From: Cardiocondyla obscurior
Taxonomy: Eukaryota > Arthropoda > Insecta > Hymenoptera > Formicidae
DNA: 64,000 nt
NCBI RefSeq assembly: GCF_019399895.1
Contig: NC_091873.1
Location: forward strand, 2,426,001 to 2,490,000
Direction: 5' to 3'
Shown here: positions 12,301-23,800 of the stretch, piece after piece
Layout of the letters: every line of letters begins with the position of its first letter
Numbering within the stretch: the first letter of the stretch is position 1
Position numbers and translations under genes: made by a program
Notes under the pieces: generated by a model
Databases searched by the model: none
Told to the model about the DNA's origin: nothing
Seen by the model: the letters and a program-made list of their open reading frames with translations, nothing else

Positions 12301-13643
12301 GACACTAAAGATGAATCACCACTGAAAGTTGAAGATGTCAATTTTATTCCTGGAGATACTTTTCCTTTAAAAAAGGATGATAAGTTTTTGAAATCAACAA
12401 AATTAGTAATAGAAGATAAAAAATCTACTCAAAAACAGTTGGAACCACTATCTAAAAAACCTATAGAAGTGACTAAAAAGACAAAGAGAGAAAAGCGTGA
12501 TGATTCTACAGATAGCGAAGATAGTGATGGTGAAGGTAAAAGAAACATTTTATTAATTGTTAATAATAGTGAATTAGTTAATAATAATGCATAAATAAAA
12601 AAAATTTTTTTTTTATTTTATAGGTAAGAAAAAAGCAAGAAAAATAGAAAAATCGAAGAAATCTAAAAAAACTTCTACCGATGAAGATAAATCTGATAAG
12701 AGCAAAGCTGGATCAAGTTCAGATTCTGAAGATGACAGAAAGCATTCAGATAAAAATAAAAAAGTTAGAGATACTAGTCGAACCGGTAAATATTTTAATT
12801 ATAAAAATTAATATATTTTGATAAAGTTTGCGGTATAGCTTATATTTAATTTTTATTTTATTATAGATTCAATTGATGATCGTAATAAAGATAGGAAGGA
12901 TAGTAGAAAACGTGAAGTTGTTGAAAACGATTCACGAAAACGTTCAAGAAAAGAAATAGAAGAAGAATTGAAAAAATCAAAGAGATCACGAAGGGACTCA
13001 TCTTCTGGTGAAGAAGAGCAAAAATCTAAAAGAGGTAGAAATGAAGATGATCGATCAAGATCTCGGAAATCAAAGAAAGATTCTAGTTCTGACGAGGAAC
13101 CAAAAAAAGTGAAAAAGAGAAGGGAGACTTCATCGGACGATGAAAAATCTAGATCACGAAAGTCCAGAAAAGATTCGACAAGTGAAGATGAATCTAAAGC
13201 GAAGTCAAAAAAATCTAAACGCGATTCTAGCTCAGAAGAAGACGATCTTGGAGATAAAGATTTAAAAAAGAAAAGAAAAGTTGATGATAGCTCGGACGAT
13301 GAAAAAGTAAAGAAGAAACGTAAAAAAAAGGCGAAAACTAGTACTAGTGAATCGGAGGTAATAAACTTTATCGTAAACGGCGAATTAATTTTCTTTAAAT
13401 ATTCATTAACTAAATTTTTATTTTTTTTAGGAAAGTGAAGTTGAAGAGAAGAAGAAAAAGAAAGAAAAAAAGCACAAGAAACACAAGAAACATAAGAAGC
13501 ACAGGAAGCACAAGAAAAAGAAGGTCGCGGATTCAGACGAATCTGATGTAAGTGAAGGTAATACGGAAGAATTGGAAAAAAAACTTCGAGAAAAGGCATT
13601 AAAGTCTATGAAAAAAGGACATAGCATTGAACGAAGTGATTGA
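6392..13643 (+). CDS. SRRM1: Serine/arginine repetitive matrix protein 1 (SRm160), 15 coding exons
   Basis: Nuclear splicing coactivator that bridges SR proteins, snRNPs and the exon-junction complex. Exons: 6392-6403, 6789-6878, 7022-7144, 8899-9069, 9430-9593, 9676-9867, 9953-10753, 10936-11073, 11142-11642, 11793-12012, 12129-12214, 12297-12535, 12624-12785, 12867-13357, 13431-13643. All are GT-AG and phase-consistent, giving 3603 nt (1200 aa). The PWI domain covers about residues 25-132: PWI at 47-49 and, as in vertebrate SRRM1, KMQINLTGFLNG and FMGELWDLL. A charged KE-rich linker follows, then RS/RD/RR-rich tracts (about 180-730), acidic-serine blocks, a KKHKKHKKHKKH-type run, and the tail KLREKALKSMKK, close to the vertebrate C terminus. 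The first coding exon is only 12 nt (MMYT), as expected for the short leader before the PWI domain. Family identity is very secure; the boundary at 11142 is the least certain because its acceptor is weak. Confidence 0.96.
7145..8898 (+). other. Long SRRM1 intron 3 with a GC-richer insert and a candidate poison exon
   Basis: This 1.75-kb intron splits the PWI domain and is far longer than most others in the gene (roughly 70-400 bases). Positions 7640-8400 are markedly GC-richer than the flanks and hold open stretches of 148 and 74 codons (7697-8143 and 8140-8364) with no recognisable domain. At 8637 a strong acceptor (TTTTTTCTCCTCAG) is followed by donors after 8656 and 8688. Inclusion in the SRRM1 frame gives a TAA at the fifth codon (8649-8651). 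I infer possible autoregulatory splicing, as is common in SR-protein genes. Confidence 0.4.
8637..8688 (+). other. Candidate poison exon in SRRM1
   Basis: A polypyrimidine-rich acceptor ends at 8636. Two in-register donors follow: CAG|GTACAA after 8656 and TGG|GTAAGG after 8688. Exon 3 of SRRM1 ends in phase 0, so inclusion reads CAT GTT ACT ATT TAA and truncates the protein inside the PWI domain. This is a prediction from splice signals only. Confidence 0.3.
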
Positions 13644-14426
13644 GACTAACGTTTGATCATTGAAAATGTGTCAATCGTATATCTCTGTATTGCAAAACAA
13701 TAACATTTTAATCGTATTATAAATAATTTTCGTTTCTTATCAACGATTAGATTTATTACTTTTTATCACTCAATCCCTTCGGAACAAGATTAAAAATATT
13801 ATTCATACTGTGAACTAGTTTTTACATAAACATGTTCAAAATTGCCCTTCATTACGATTTCAAATGTGACTCATTTTCGCATATCAGTGAACAGTGTACA
13901 GTCTACGTATTTATATTGATATAAATTCGTGTATACTGACGGAAAGATTTTACATGTTTTGAAAAATTGAAGAAAAATATACATTTTCTTAAACTTTAGT
14001 TCCTAAGTACATTGGAATGAAATTAGGACTCTCATAAACAGCATATTATTTGAATTAATTTGTATAAAGCTTAGTTTTTATTGCAGTGTTTAGAAAATAA
14101 TAAATAGTATACTTGAATAACTATTACAGCATTGTGTGTATATGTCGAAGAACACTTGAAAACCCATTTGTGAAAACTATGTTCCCGAATGATATAATCA
14201 TTTCTGTTTTACAGTGACTCCTAATTTCTCGTAGACATCAGAATCGTCATACCGAATTTGCAGACGTAATATAATTTATTTACTGACTCACGTAATTTGC
14301 TATAGTATTAAAAAATATAGAAGTATTGAGAATTATAATCCGCATTATGTATTGATTACAAATTTCCTACAACTTATCCTTTTATATAAATATATTAGAA
14401 GTAATATATTTAATTTACATAAAATC
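13644..14426. terminator. Convergent 3' ends of SRRM1 and POLR3D
   Basis: This 783-base AT-rich interval separates the SRRM1 TGA and the POLR3D TAA. AATAAA at 14099-14104 is a candidate SRRM1 poly(A) signal. TTTATT at 14275-14280 reads AATAAA on the minus strand and would serve POLR3D about 150 bases after its stop. The two 3'UTRs therefore appear adjacent rather than deeply overlapping. Confidence 0.5.
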
Positions 14427-16003
14427 TTACGAATTTTTTAACATAGATTCGAAGTCTGGTGAACAAATTAATTTATTGGGTACTGGACCGAGATTGATAA
14501 GAGAACCGGTTTGTGATGCAGTATCTATTTTTACTGCTAAAAGATCCTGAAAAATAATTATATAAAAATTATTTAATTGTATAAAGAATTGCACAATAAT
14601 TATATTGTTTTCTTTTAATTATAAATTATCAAAATAGTTTATACTTGTTGGAAACGTTGTTGTGTACCAATGTCGACGAAAAAACTCATTTCGCCAAGAC
14701 GTAATCTCGTTCTACCTGATTTTAATATTTCGAGTTTGCCTAAGAGACCATTTCTTAAACCATTTAAAGTACAACGTTCTGTTTTTGCCTTACTGTCACT
14801 CTCAGTAACAGTAGTTGTATCATTTGACTTTGATCCTGCTATGTCTGTACTAAATTCCAAACCCGGCAAAGATTCTGGAAACTGATTTATCAACATATTA
14901 ATTAAATAATTACTATGAATTGTATGATATTCTTATACATTTAACTCAACCTGTATTAATGTGTAGGCATTCATTTTATTTTCAATTATTTGAGGAATGG
15001 TAAGTTCTTCTTTGTTATTCTTGATTACCTTTTCTGTATTCATGACTACAAAGAAAAATTACATATATTATAAATAAATTCGATAAAATTACCAACATAC
15101 TTATTTTTTTACACTTACTTTCACCATTTTCTGAAATGATTGGTTTCTTATCAATTTTTTCATCAATCAAATCATATATATCTTTTTTAACTCGTGGCAA
15201 TGTAAGGGGATACATCTTTTCATTAGCATCTGGATCGTCATAGAGAACATCTTCGCCTAACAGAGTCTTTAATCTTTTCTCTGCCTCTATTTTATCGGTA
15301 ATTTTAGTTATATCTAATTTTGATTTTTGCGAATTTTTTGTGGTATTAGTGCTACTTGAAGCTCTGTAACCATCAGACTTTTTAACGGTAGGCGTTGTAT
15401 ACATTCCTTCTGACCATATACCAACAGACTAGAAGCAAAATAGTTTTTTTGTTTTTATCGTACAAAGTTAGTACACAAATTATAAATGTTATAAGTAGAA
15501 ATAGAAAATAAATTGTTTTAAAAATATTTCAAATAATATTACTTCTATTATATTTCCCCTGTCTCCTCTACCACGTCCTCTCCCTCGTTCTCTTCCCCGA
15601 TCGCTGCTTTTAACTTTTGGTGGCTCAGGTCTAGCCAAAGTAGCTGGGACACTAAAATCAAACGTTTTAGTATTCATCTATGTAGCTGTATCATAAATTA
15701 AATAGCTTACTCTTTCTTCTTGTTCCTTTGTACATTGAAGTTTGGTGTATAAACCTTCTTTGGCTTATCAGATTTAATGCTTCCACCCAGTGTCAGATCT
15801 CGTGGTAGCCGGAATGATGTCAGTCTCTGTGTAGTCGTGTGTAAGCCTGGCTCTACTTTAATGTTTGTTATTCGTTCTGAAACCGGTACCGACGACGACG
15901 ACGACGTCGACGGTGTCGATGTTAGAGATGTGCCAGGTTCCATCTTCACTTGAACGTTTGTGTGAAGTGCATCATTTGAACTAACAGAATTGTTTGAAGC
16001 CAT
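14427..16003 (-). CDS. POLR3D: DNA-directed RNA polymerase III subunit RPC4, 6 coding exons
   Basis: Subunit of RNA polymerase III that pairs with RPC5 in the TFIIF-like subcomplex for initiation and termination at tRNA and 5S genes. Minus-strand exons in transcript order: 16003-15711, 15651-15543, 15428-15119, 15045-14951, 14881-14645, 14546-14427. Phases close to 1164 nt (387 aa), close to the length of human POLR3D. The N terminus is Ser/Thr-rich with acidic KxEPG-type repeats, followed by LTSFRLPRDLTLGG, an RGRERGRGRGRGDRG basic segment, and DDPDANEKMYPLTLPR. The C-terminal Rpc4 domain has NGLLGKLEILKSGRTRLRLG and ends LICSPDFESML, a near match to the vertebrate C terminus. The ATG at 16003-16001 has a good context (AACATGG); an upstream TTG in frame was not used. 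The two coiled, low-complexity linkers are as expected for the family. Confidence 0.94.
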
Positions 16004-17220
16004 GTTGAACAATGCTTTACTTGTCTATAAACTAATACTTGTATTCTTACAGTTCTCACAGAAGTATTTAAATACAGCACTTCCTTTCTATTCTCCTTTA
16101 TTCGAATGTCCTTCTAATTTATTTTTTTGGCACTGATTAACGTTTCTGCAACAAATTATGCATTTTCTCATCAATCAGCAATTAACCTCAATATGAAAAA
16201 GGCTTATTCCAACGTCTTAATTGTCCATTTGTTATGCAATTTAAGAAAAAAGGAGGAAATTGGCAATTAAATATTTGTACGAATAATACCTAAAATTTGC
16301 ATTTTGCATGAAACAATGGTTTTCACTCATATTATTACTATTTTACCATTCTGCAACAAAAGCTTACCTTTCATGTTTTCAGTCTTTAATTGCCAGTGAG
16401 AGGCCAGTCTGTTCCTTGCAGTTAAACTTTCTATATGTTTTAACTTCTCTTAATGTTTAACTATTCATTCATTCCACCTTGAGTGCATAAAATATGCATT
16501 TATTATAGCAAAGTTTCAAGAACCAAGCCAAATCTTGATATGTAACTGCATACCAGAGAATGCTTTATTGCACACAGATAAGAGCTTGAAAATAGTGTCT
16601 TCTTTTAATTTCGTGCAAACGAATAAAAATAATCAACTTAGCAAAAGAGATAAATCAGAAATAAATGAGTACTCAGGTATAGTCCAACTTTTTGTCAGTG
16701 ATGAGAGAAGAAATACAATGTGTTCACAGATTCACAAAAGCCATGCTCCAGATAAAATATCTCCACTGGCGCCTCTATATGTGTAAAATACATATTGAAC
16801 TACAAAGATACACGTATATTTCCAATGGATAACATGTTACAACTTTAAATCACATATGTATACACAATTGTTTGTTCTGATCCATATTATAACAAAAGCT
16901 GCAAACTAATTACATTACAAATAATAACATAAGTTATGGGGCTAAAAAGCTAGAAATATAAGGAAAGCATCAAGTTTACTTTCCGTTTTAGAACAAAAGA
17001 AAGAAAATTATAATATATTTTTAATATAAGGCCCAACTTTGTCCAAGCAAGCTTCATCTTTTAGCCAAGTTAATTAAGTTAAAACTATAAAAATCCTAAT
17101 TAAATTTGTATGTATCTACGCAAATTGCATTTTCGTGCATTTTTAATCGAGTTAGGGATTGCATAATTATCAATTAAATATTTCCTGAAATATATCATAT
17201 TTTTTATTTCGATAGAAAAT
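16004..17220. other. Intergenic region upstream of POLR3D
   Basis: AT-rich DNA. The first 100-200 bases left of 16.1 kb presumably hold the POLR3D promoter and 5'UTR, but no core element is distinct. An 83-codon open stretch on the plus strand (16535-16786) has no recognisable domain, splice context or composition bias, and I do not call it a gene. Nothing else is supported. Confidence 0.4.
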
Positions 17221-17818
17221 AATTGTTAGCCCTAAAGTTAGCGCTGAAAGCGCTAAGCCAATCACAGGCCGTTGTTGATGCCCAAAAGTCGAACGCCATT
17301 ACAATTTCGGGCAGTCTGAACTCGACTACCGGCCGTGATGGACGTGCGTTCGAATCGCTCCGTGTCTCTTGCAATTGTTTGGAGGGGGGTGGGGAAGGGG
17401 AGGGTACAGACTTACCGCGGTAGTATTCCCTTACTGTCGAGATATGATCGAGATCTGTTGTTTGACTTTGCGAGTTCGTGAGTACCGGGTTGCGAATTTC
17501 GTAGTCGATCTTTGTGAGCCGGTATGCTTTATATTTCTCGCAATTGTTTCGGGGGGCTTTTGTACGCGAAGCGTGTTCGCGGACGCATTGCGCAACACCA
17601 AGATCATGGTGTCGTTCGACTTGGCAAGTACGCGAGTGCTAGGCTAGTGTGTGTGAAGTGCCTAATGCGAAGAATTTCATCGTCAACCTTTGTGCCCCGG
17701 GAGGCCCGGAGCAACGCCGGATGAGATCCTCGCTGCATCATCCCGGTACTTCAGGACTGCCCCCCCGCCCGAAATCTTTCGCTGCGCGTCTGGCATCTAC
17801 GTCAACGATCATCGCAAG
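17221..17818 (+). promoter_or_regulatory. CpG-rich island with a candidate first exon (possible Limpet 5' end)
   Basis: Sharp switch from AT-rich to CpG-rich DNA, as at a promoter. An ATG at 17721 opens a 32-codon frame (MRSSLHHPGTSG...STSTIIA) that runs to a donor AAG|GTTAGA after 17818 and leaves two bases of a codon. If this exon splices to the exon at 40985, the frame stops just before the ATG at 41027 and would act as an upstream ORF. If it splices to the common PET exon beyond the window, it would be an alternative N terminus. Either use, and membership of the Limpet-like gene, is inference. Confidence 0.3.
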
Positions 17819-20800
17819 GTTAGATTAAGTATTTTTTGCAGTCACGGAAATCATATAAATGTCCGAGCGTCGGCGAAGGAGAGGGTCGCCATTTTCTGGT
17901 TTCGCGCGTTTCACGAGACTCAATCGAGTCGGCTTTAACGGGATGATTATGATTCGGGCCCTTTGATCGAACTGCGATAGTTTTCTTGTTCTAAAAAAGA
18001 CGGGGGGAGGGAAGTAAGACGTGAGGAGGGATTTAAAGTTAAAGCTAAAGAAAGATTAAACCAGCGACAGTTGTTACTCTACTTCTTCCTTCGATTTGAA
18101 AAAGTTTCGAGGTGGCGACATCTCGCCAAGCACCGCGAAAATAATAGGAAGCAGCGTCCCTTGACTACATGGTAACCGGAGGTAATCGTTACCTACTAGA
18201 TTATATTAAACGAGTAATAAAATAAATCGTTAGGTGACGGCACGGTAGACGCAGAGCCGGTCGTCGTGACGACAGACAACATACGCGAAATATCTTTGCA
18301 GACAGGTTCAACTCCAATTTCTCGATAAATAATTACATTAATAATTTAGGAACAAAAGAAACGCGTAAACAACCACTTAATTAATAAACCGTTTCTCTAA
18401 CGATACCTGAAGACGCGCAAATTAAAAACATCCCTCCGCAAAAGAAAAAGGAGCTTTTTTAATGGGCAAAGTTAACTAAATACCGAGTAATGACTTGCGA
18501 AACGGACGAAGTCGAATTTGGTCGGGTTTCCGAGGTTCATATTTAACGAAGATTTTAGCTTTTGCACAAATAATAAAAAAAATGTCGAAGGCACCGCGTC
18601 CCTCTCGTTTCTCTCCGCCCGTAGATAAACGGTGTCCGCGGAAAGCGGACGGCGACGTTTTCAGGACAGCTAGTAGCGACGGCGGCGGCACGGGCAGGAG
18701 GAGAGCACCGTCGTCGGTGCAGATGAGGTCATCGTATAGTTTTTTAGCCACGCTGCGCGCCGGCAGTCGCGACGCGGAGCGCCCGAACGCCGGCCGCTGC
18801 TGCACGCGTTCCCGCCGTCGCCGCCGCCGCACGCGTTAAAAGCCGAGCGGGCGAAAGAGCGCGCCAGGGCGCGCGACGACGCGCCACGTGCTACGGCGCC
18901 GTGCGTGCCCGCGAGTTTAACCCTTCGTCTCTCTTTCACCGGCAGGAGGTGAAGTCGGCTGCTCGAACCCGGCGTTCGTATCGTTCCGCTTACCCCGTTT
19001 ATTTCCTTCCCACCCTTCCGCATGTCCCAAAATGCGGAAGACACGCCGCGAACTACGTTTCAACGCGCACGGTCGTACTTCGGTGACGATTCCGGTTCTC
19101 TGACTTGGGAAAATCCGCGACGTCTACGTCCCTCGACGTTTTTCCTCCCGACCGTCACTTTTCCCCGGGGCCGATCTACGAGGGCTCCGTAGGCCAAGGC
19201 GGAAATTAAATTTGTCTCGATAAGCAGGGTGCTTCGTAGTCGGTGTATCACGGGGAAAGTGAGTCCTGTCACGCGACTAGGTGCTCCGCGAAGATTAATA
19301 ATCCTCGAAGTAATCCCGCGCGCGCAAGCGGATCGTGAAATTTGAAAACGATACCCACGCGAATTAAATTCTGACAGGACGGACTGACATTGATCAATTT
19401 CCGACTCGGCTGCGCCTTCACGCTCGTACCCGGGTCTCTTCCGCGTGAATATTCCTTCTTTTCGTGCTGCCGCCCTCGCGGGAAGCGCAAGCTACCACTT
19501 TGCGAGATATTCCTGGTCTCTCGACGAGTGTAATTTGCATAGCGAGGACTTTCTTCGTGCCGCGACTGTCCTTTCTATAATCCCGTACGATTATTTTCAC
19601 AATGCACCAGCTGTTACGTGGCACTGCATACGGAACGCCGTCACGCATGATAGTCGTATTCGCGTTACCTGCGTGTCGGAAACCGGGAATTGAAACCGGT
19701 ACAATTTCGGTGAGTTCACGTTTCCACGGTGTATCGAAATGCAGTAACTTCTATATTTAACTACAAAAATTGACGCGAATGTATGACATTTTTTCGTATC
19801 TTATCTCCACATTATTTTTTCTTATCTTATCTTACGTAACGTTGAATTTTTAATGTCGTACAGCTTTCGATTCGCTGAAATCAAATCCATTATTGTTTTC
19901 TTTCTCTCTCTCTATCTCTCTTTCTCTCTCTCTCTCTCTCTCCTTTTGTTTCATCTTGTTTCGTTAATTTCGGCTCATAACCGTTGAACTCGTTGAAACT
20001 ACGACGGTTTCGATTACCGAACGTGATGCTGCGAAAGGAAGGCATTGATTTCGAGGCGCCGTTTCTGACTTCGCCCGTAGAAGAACGGATTTGAAGTTCG
20101 GTCAGCCGCAGCTCTCTTAAACCTGTTCTGTACTCCCCCTCAGACATCGGATACATCGACGGGTTTTCGAGCAGTTGAAGTATCCCAGAGCGTGTCTTCC
20201 TTAAAGTCTTTCGTGCCGGAAATCTCTCTCAGAATCCTCTTATTGGCTATCACGCAGTTTACTTTCATTTACAATAGATAACTCATGCTTTCGCTCGCAG
20301 TGATAACGAAAGGGACATCGGTTAAAAAAAATTATAAGTGCTTCGATGTACTAATGTATGTGCGATGATGAATTATTATCCGAATGTTTGATCGTTATTC
20401 AAATAATCAAGTTTTACATTCTTTCGTTTCAAACTTTTCCTTCGTAAAAATTTAAAAAAGAAAAGAAAGAGAAAAAAAAATTCTATATTTTAAAAAATCA
20501 CGAGGAACAAAAGAGCGATATATGCAATAGAAATTTTTATTTGAAAGAACGGTTTTAGGAAGACGGGAAGGAAGACGTGTCTTACTATTTTCGTGACATT
20601 TATTTTAGCGGTATACGTGCGTTCTTTCCACGCCACTTTTTCACTCACCTGCCGCGCTAATTCCTACGGGTCGGCGAAAACAAACGCATGCTCCGAGGTA
20701 ACACGTGCTCGCGAACGTCGCCGCGGCGCGCATGCGCCACCCCGTTGACGCCGCGTTTCAAATCTCGCGTCTGTCAGACGGAGACGCGCGTCCCTCGCTC

Positions 20801-23800
20801 AAATGTCGAGCCGACGTCTTCTGCCCGGCATCTCCGGTTCGTGATGGTAGTGACTCGTTACCGAATACTAACGTCGGCGTACCGCACAGCCAATCGATTA
20901 CGGATTTCGCGAACGCATGCGGTACCCGCGTAAGCCCGCGAAACTTCTGCGGGTGAAGTGTACGAAAAGGACCATCGAGTTTCGCGAAACAACGAGAATC
21001 GAAATGTAACGTCGCGAGGTCTCGGACGCGAAGTGTAAAGTGACGCCGTGCTCTGTCGCTATCGATCTCCAGCAAACGGAGTGCGCGAACAGAGACAAAG
21101 ACTGCGAATTGATTTAATATTGGTATTAAATAATATTAAAACGGTCAGCCCGCTGCAAGATGAACGGTGTACAACGAACTCCCGTCGAAGCTTTCAACGC
21201 TAAGGTATGCCGGATGTATTTAAAAAAATTTGCGAGGTCTACCAAGTGCAGGTGCGTGCGGGAAGGGGCTTGATTTCTTTCTACAGAACTTCGCGTGTAA
21301 AAAAAAAAAAGAAAAGAAAAGAAAGAAAAATAAAAAAGAAACGAATTTAGTATATTTATTTCGAAGTCACAAGTTCGCGCTCTCACATTTGTAAAACAGC
21401 GCGGCGTGGGATAGTCGTATTACTGTCAAGAAATTTAAATTTAAATAAAATAACCCGAACGCGGACCGCTTGACCGGCGTGAAAATGTCACGCGGCACGT
21501 GAAATCAAATCGAAAAATTCCAAACGTATTTTTCCGTGACGCAGCGCGGCTCGCTGAAAGGTGTCTAATGGATCGAATCGATACGATTTGAGTTTGTGCA
21601 AGGAGCATCGTATCACGCGTGTGCGTTTTATACGGTGACCGTGGCCTGCGTAACCTAGAACCTGCGCCCTTGAACCGGATTGTTTCGCGCTGTCCAGGAG
21701 TACGGTTATCAGGCGACGTCGTTAAACATCGAGATAATGTATCTACACTCACAGTGTCCTTTTTACACGCGTCTTCTCGAGCAATCAGTTAATGACGTTT
21801 TCTAATCGCTTATTTCGTTACGCAGCTTCGATAATATCCCAAACCAAATACTTATTCGATAAACTTATTTTTAAAAAAGTTTTACATATCGAAATAAATA
21901 ATGCGAGCATAATAATTTAAACGTCTGGAATAATATATTTGATAAAAGAAGCTGCTTTTGAAGGCTCTTGGGTTTAGCGGCAGAAGGATTAAAATTGTAG
22001 CCGCGTTAATTTTTTAATAACACTCGTAGTAAAATTTTTATGTGTACGTTACTATTCTTAAACCTGGGGCTTATGTACGGTGCATTATCATCTTTATCTG
22101 GAACCAGCTGTATTATTTAATAAATGTCCTTGGCTGAGCTATAAATGAAAGTTTACTAGCATCTTGAGAATGCCAGTTTTTGTAATCCCAAACATTTTTT
22201 TTTTACGCCTCTCTTAATATTTCATGCAAATTTCTAAATTATAAGACGGCTATGCCGGTCTTATGTCCTCATTACGTGCTCGGCATATTGCAGAACTTTT
22301 GATTTCGGTCGATTAATCTAGCAAAATAGCACAATGCTCTTTTCCACCGGAACATTAAATCGATCGCGGTTAGATTATATCCGCGACCTCGCATGCCGTG
22401 TATAACTTCGTGTGGCACGGCAAACGGTATGCCGCTTTCATCGAGGACAATGTATTTACGTTAGTTCGAAAAATCGCCCATATTTACTGAAATATTATCA
22501 TATACATATAGTTAGTTCGTCGGAAATCTTTATCTTCGCACGTCCGCGTAGTTATTTATTCGCTATGATTAAGACCGCCTTGATAAGGTTACCTTATATT
22601 AATATTGCGATAATGTGAACTGTGTGGAGAGACGAAAGCGACGCTTCGCGTTTAGTCATTGGTAATAGAGAAGCGATTGTTATTTGTCTTCTATTAGTCA
22701 TCTTTTGGCAATTATAAATTTATAATTATTTGCTTGCTGTGCGCGTACCTAATAGCCTGCTCTTATACTTTACGCGTTAAACACCGTGTCACCGGTGATC
22801 GACGATAGACATTTAGGTCGTGTCAATCAACCAATACTTCTCGATATGAATTCTTGATATATATATTACAATTTTTTTATGAAGAAAAATGACAAAAACG
22901 TTGAGGCACTGAGAAAAAGAGAATGGTTCACGGTTGATAATTCTTTTATCCCGATGATCGACGATAAAATCCGTTTAGGGTGCGTCAATCAAGAAAAATG
23001 TCTTCTTATTCACATTGGAAACGAAACAGCATAAACTTGCCAAAGAATAGAAAGCATTTCTATGGAAACGTATGAAATATATGTGAAGATTGTATACAAA
23101 GCCTACATACAAGAGTTATATACGTAAATTATCGCAGCCTTGCATATCTCTTTAATTGACGGGATCGCGCAACGTAAATGGAAATATTGGCAAGAAGTAT
23201 TTGGAGCTTGACACATGTTAGTTTTTTGAAAATTAAATTAAACTATTAAAGTTAAATAAAAAAAATAGAAATTAGTTTTTGTATATGTGTGTCAATTTAT
23301 TTTACGGTTTATTCAAATGCAAAAGTATTCTATGAGATACACTAAAGTGGACAATTACCCTAATGAGAGTGAAATAGACATAGCGAATTTAATGAAGATA
23401 AGATAAGCTAAGTAAAGGGAAAGAAAAAAAAAAGAAACACAAAATGTGTGGCGAGGCCATTTAAAGATAAAAATAAGCGAACTTAGTTTTTCTTGTGATA
23501 GATATTCCCCGGCATAAGTCTCAGAATTGAATTTGTTGCTCGCGAGATTATTGAACAACTTTAGCTTAGCGTAGGCGTCACCCGCTTCCAAAATGAATCT
23601 GTTAATCTGGGTTCAATGCGAGATTTAGCCATAAGCGAGAAAGGAAAAACGGAGGCAGGTGGAACGAAGCAGCGTGCTCGGTTTCTCGCCGCAAAATCGA
23701 GCCGAGTTCACCCACTTTCCTTCGGCCTGCCCCTCAAGGTAGCAAGCGGCGGAGAATATTACCATTCGGTAATCTACTTGCGCGTGTGGGTCGAATGTAA

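Noticed and set aside
18476..19044. Arg-rich minus-strand ORFs
   Set aside because: Encoded by GC-rich trinucleotide-like DNA, open in several frames at once; no splice context.
19890..20156. ORF with alternating Arg-Glu repeats
   Set aside because: Translation of a CT microsatellite.
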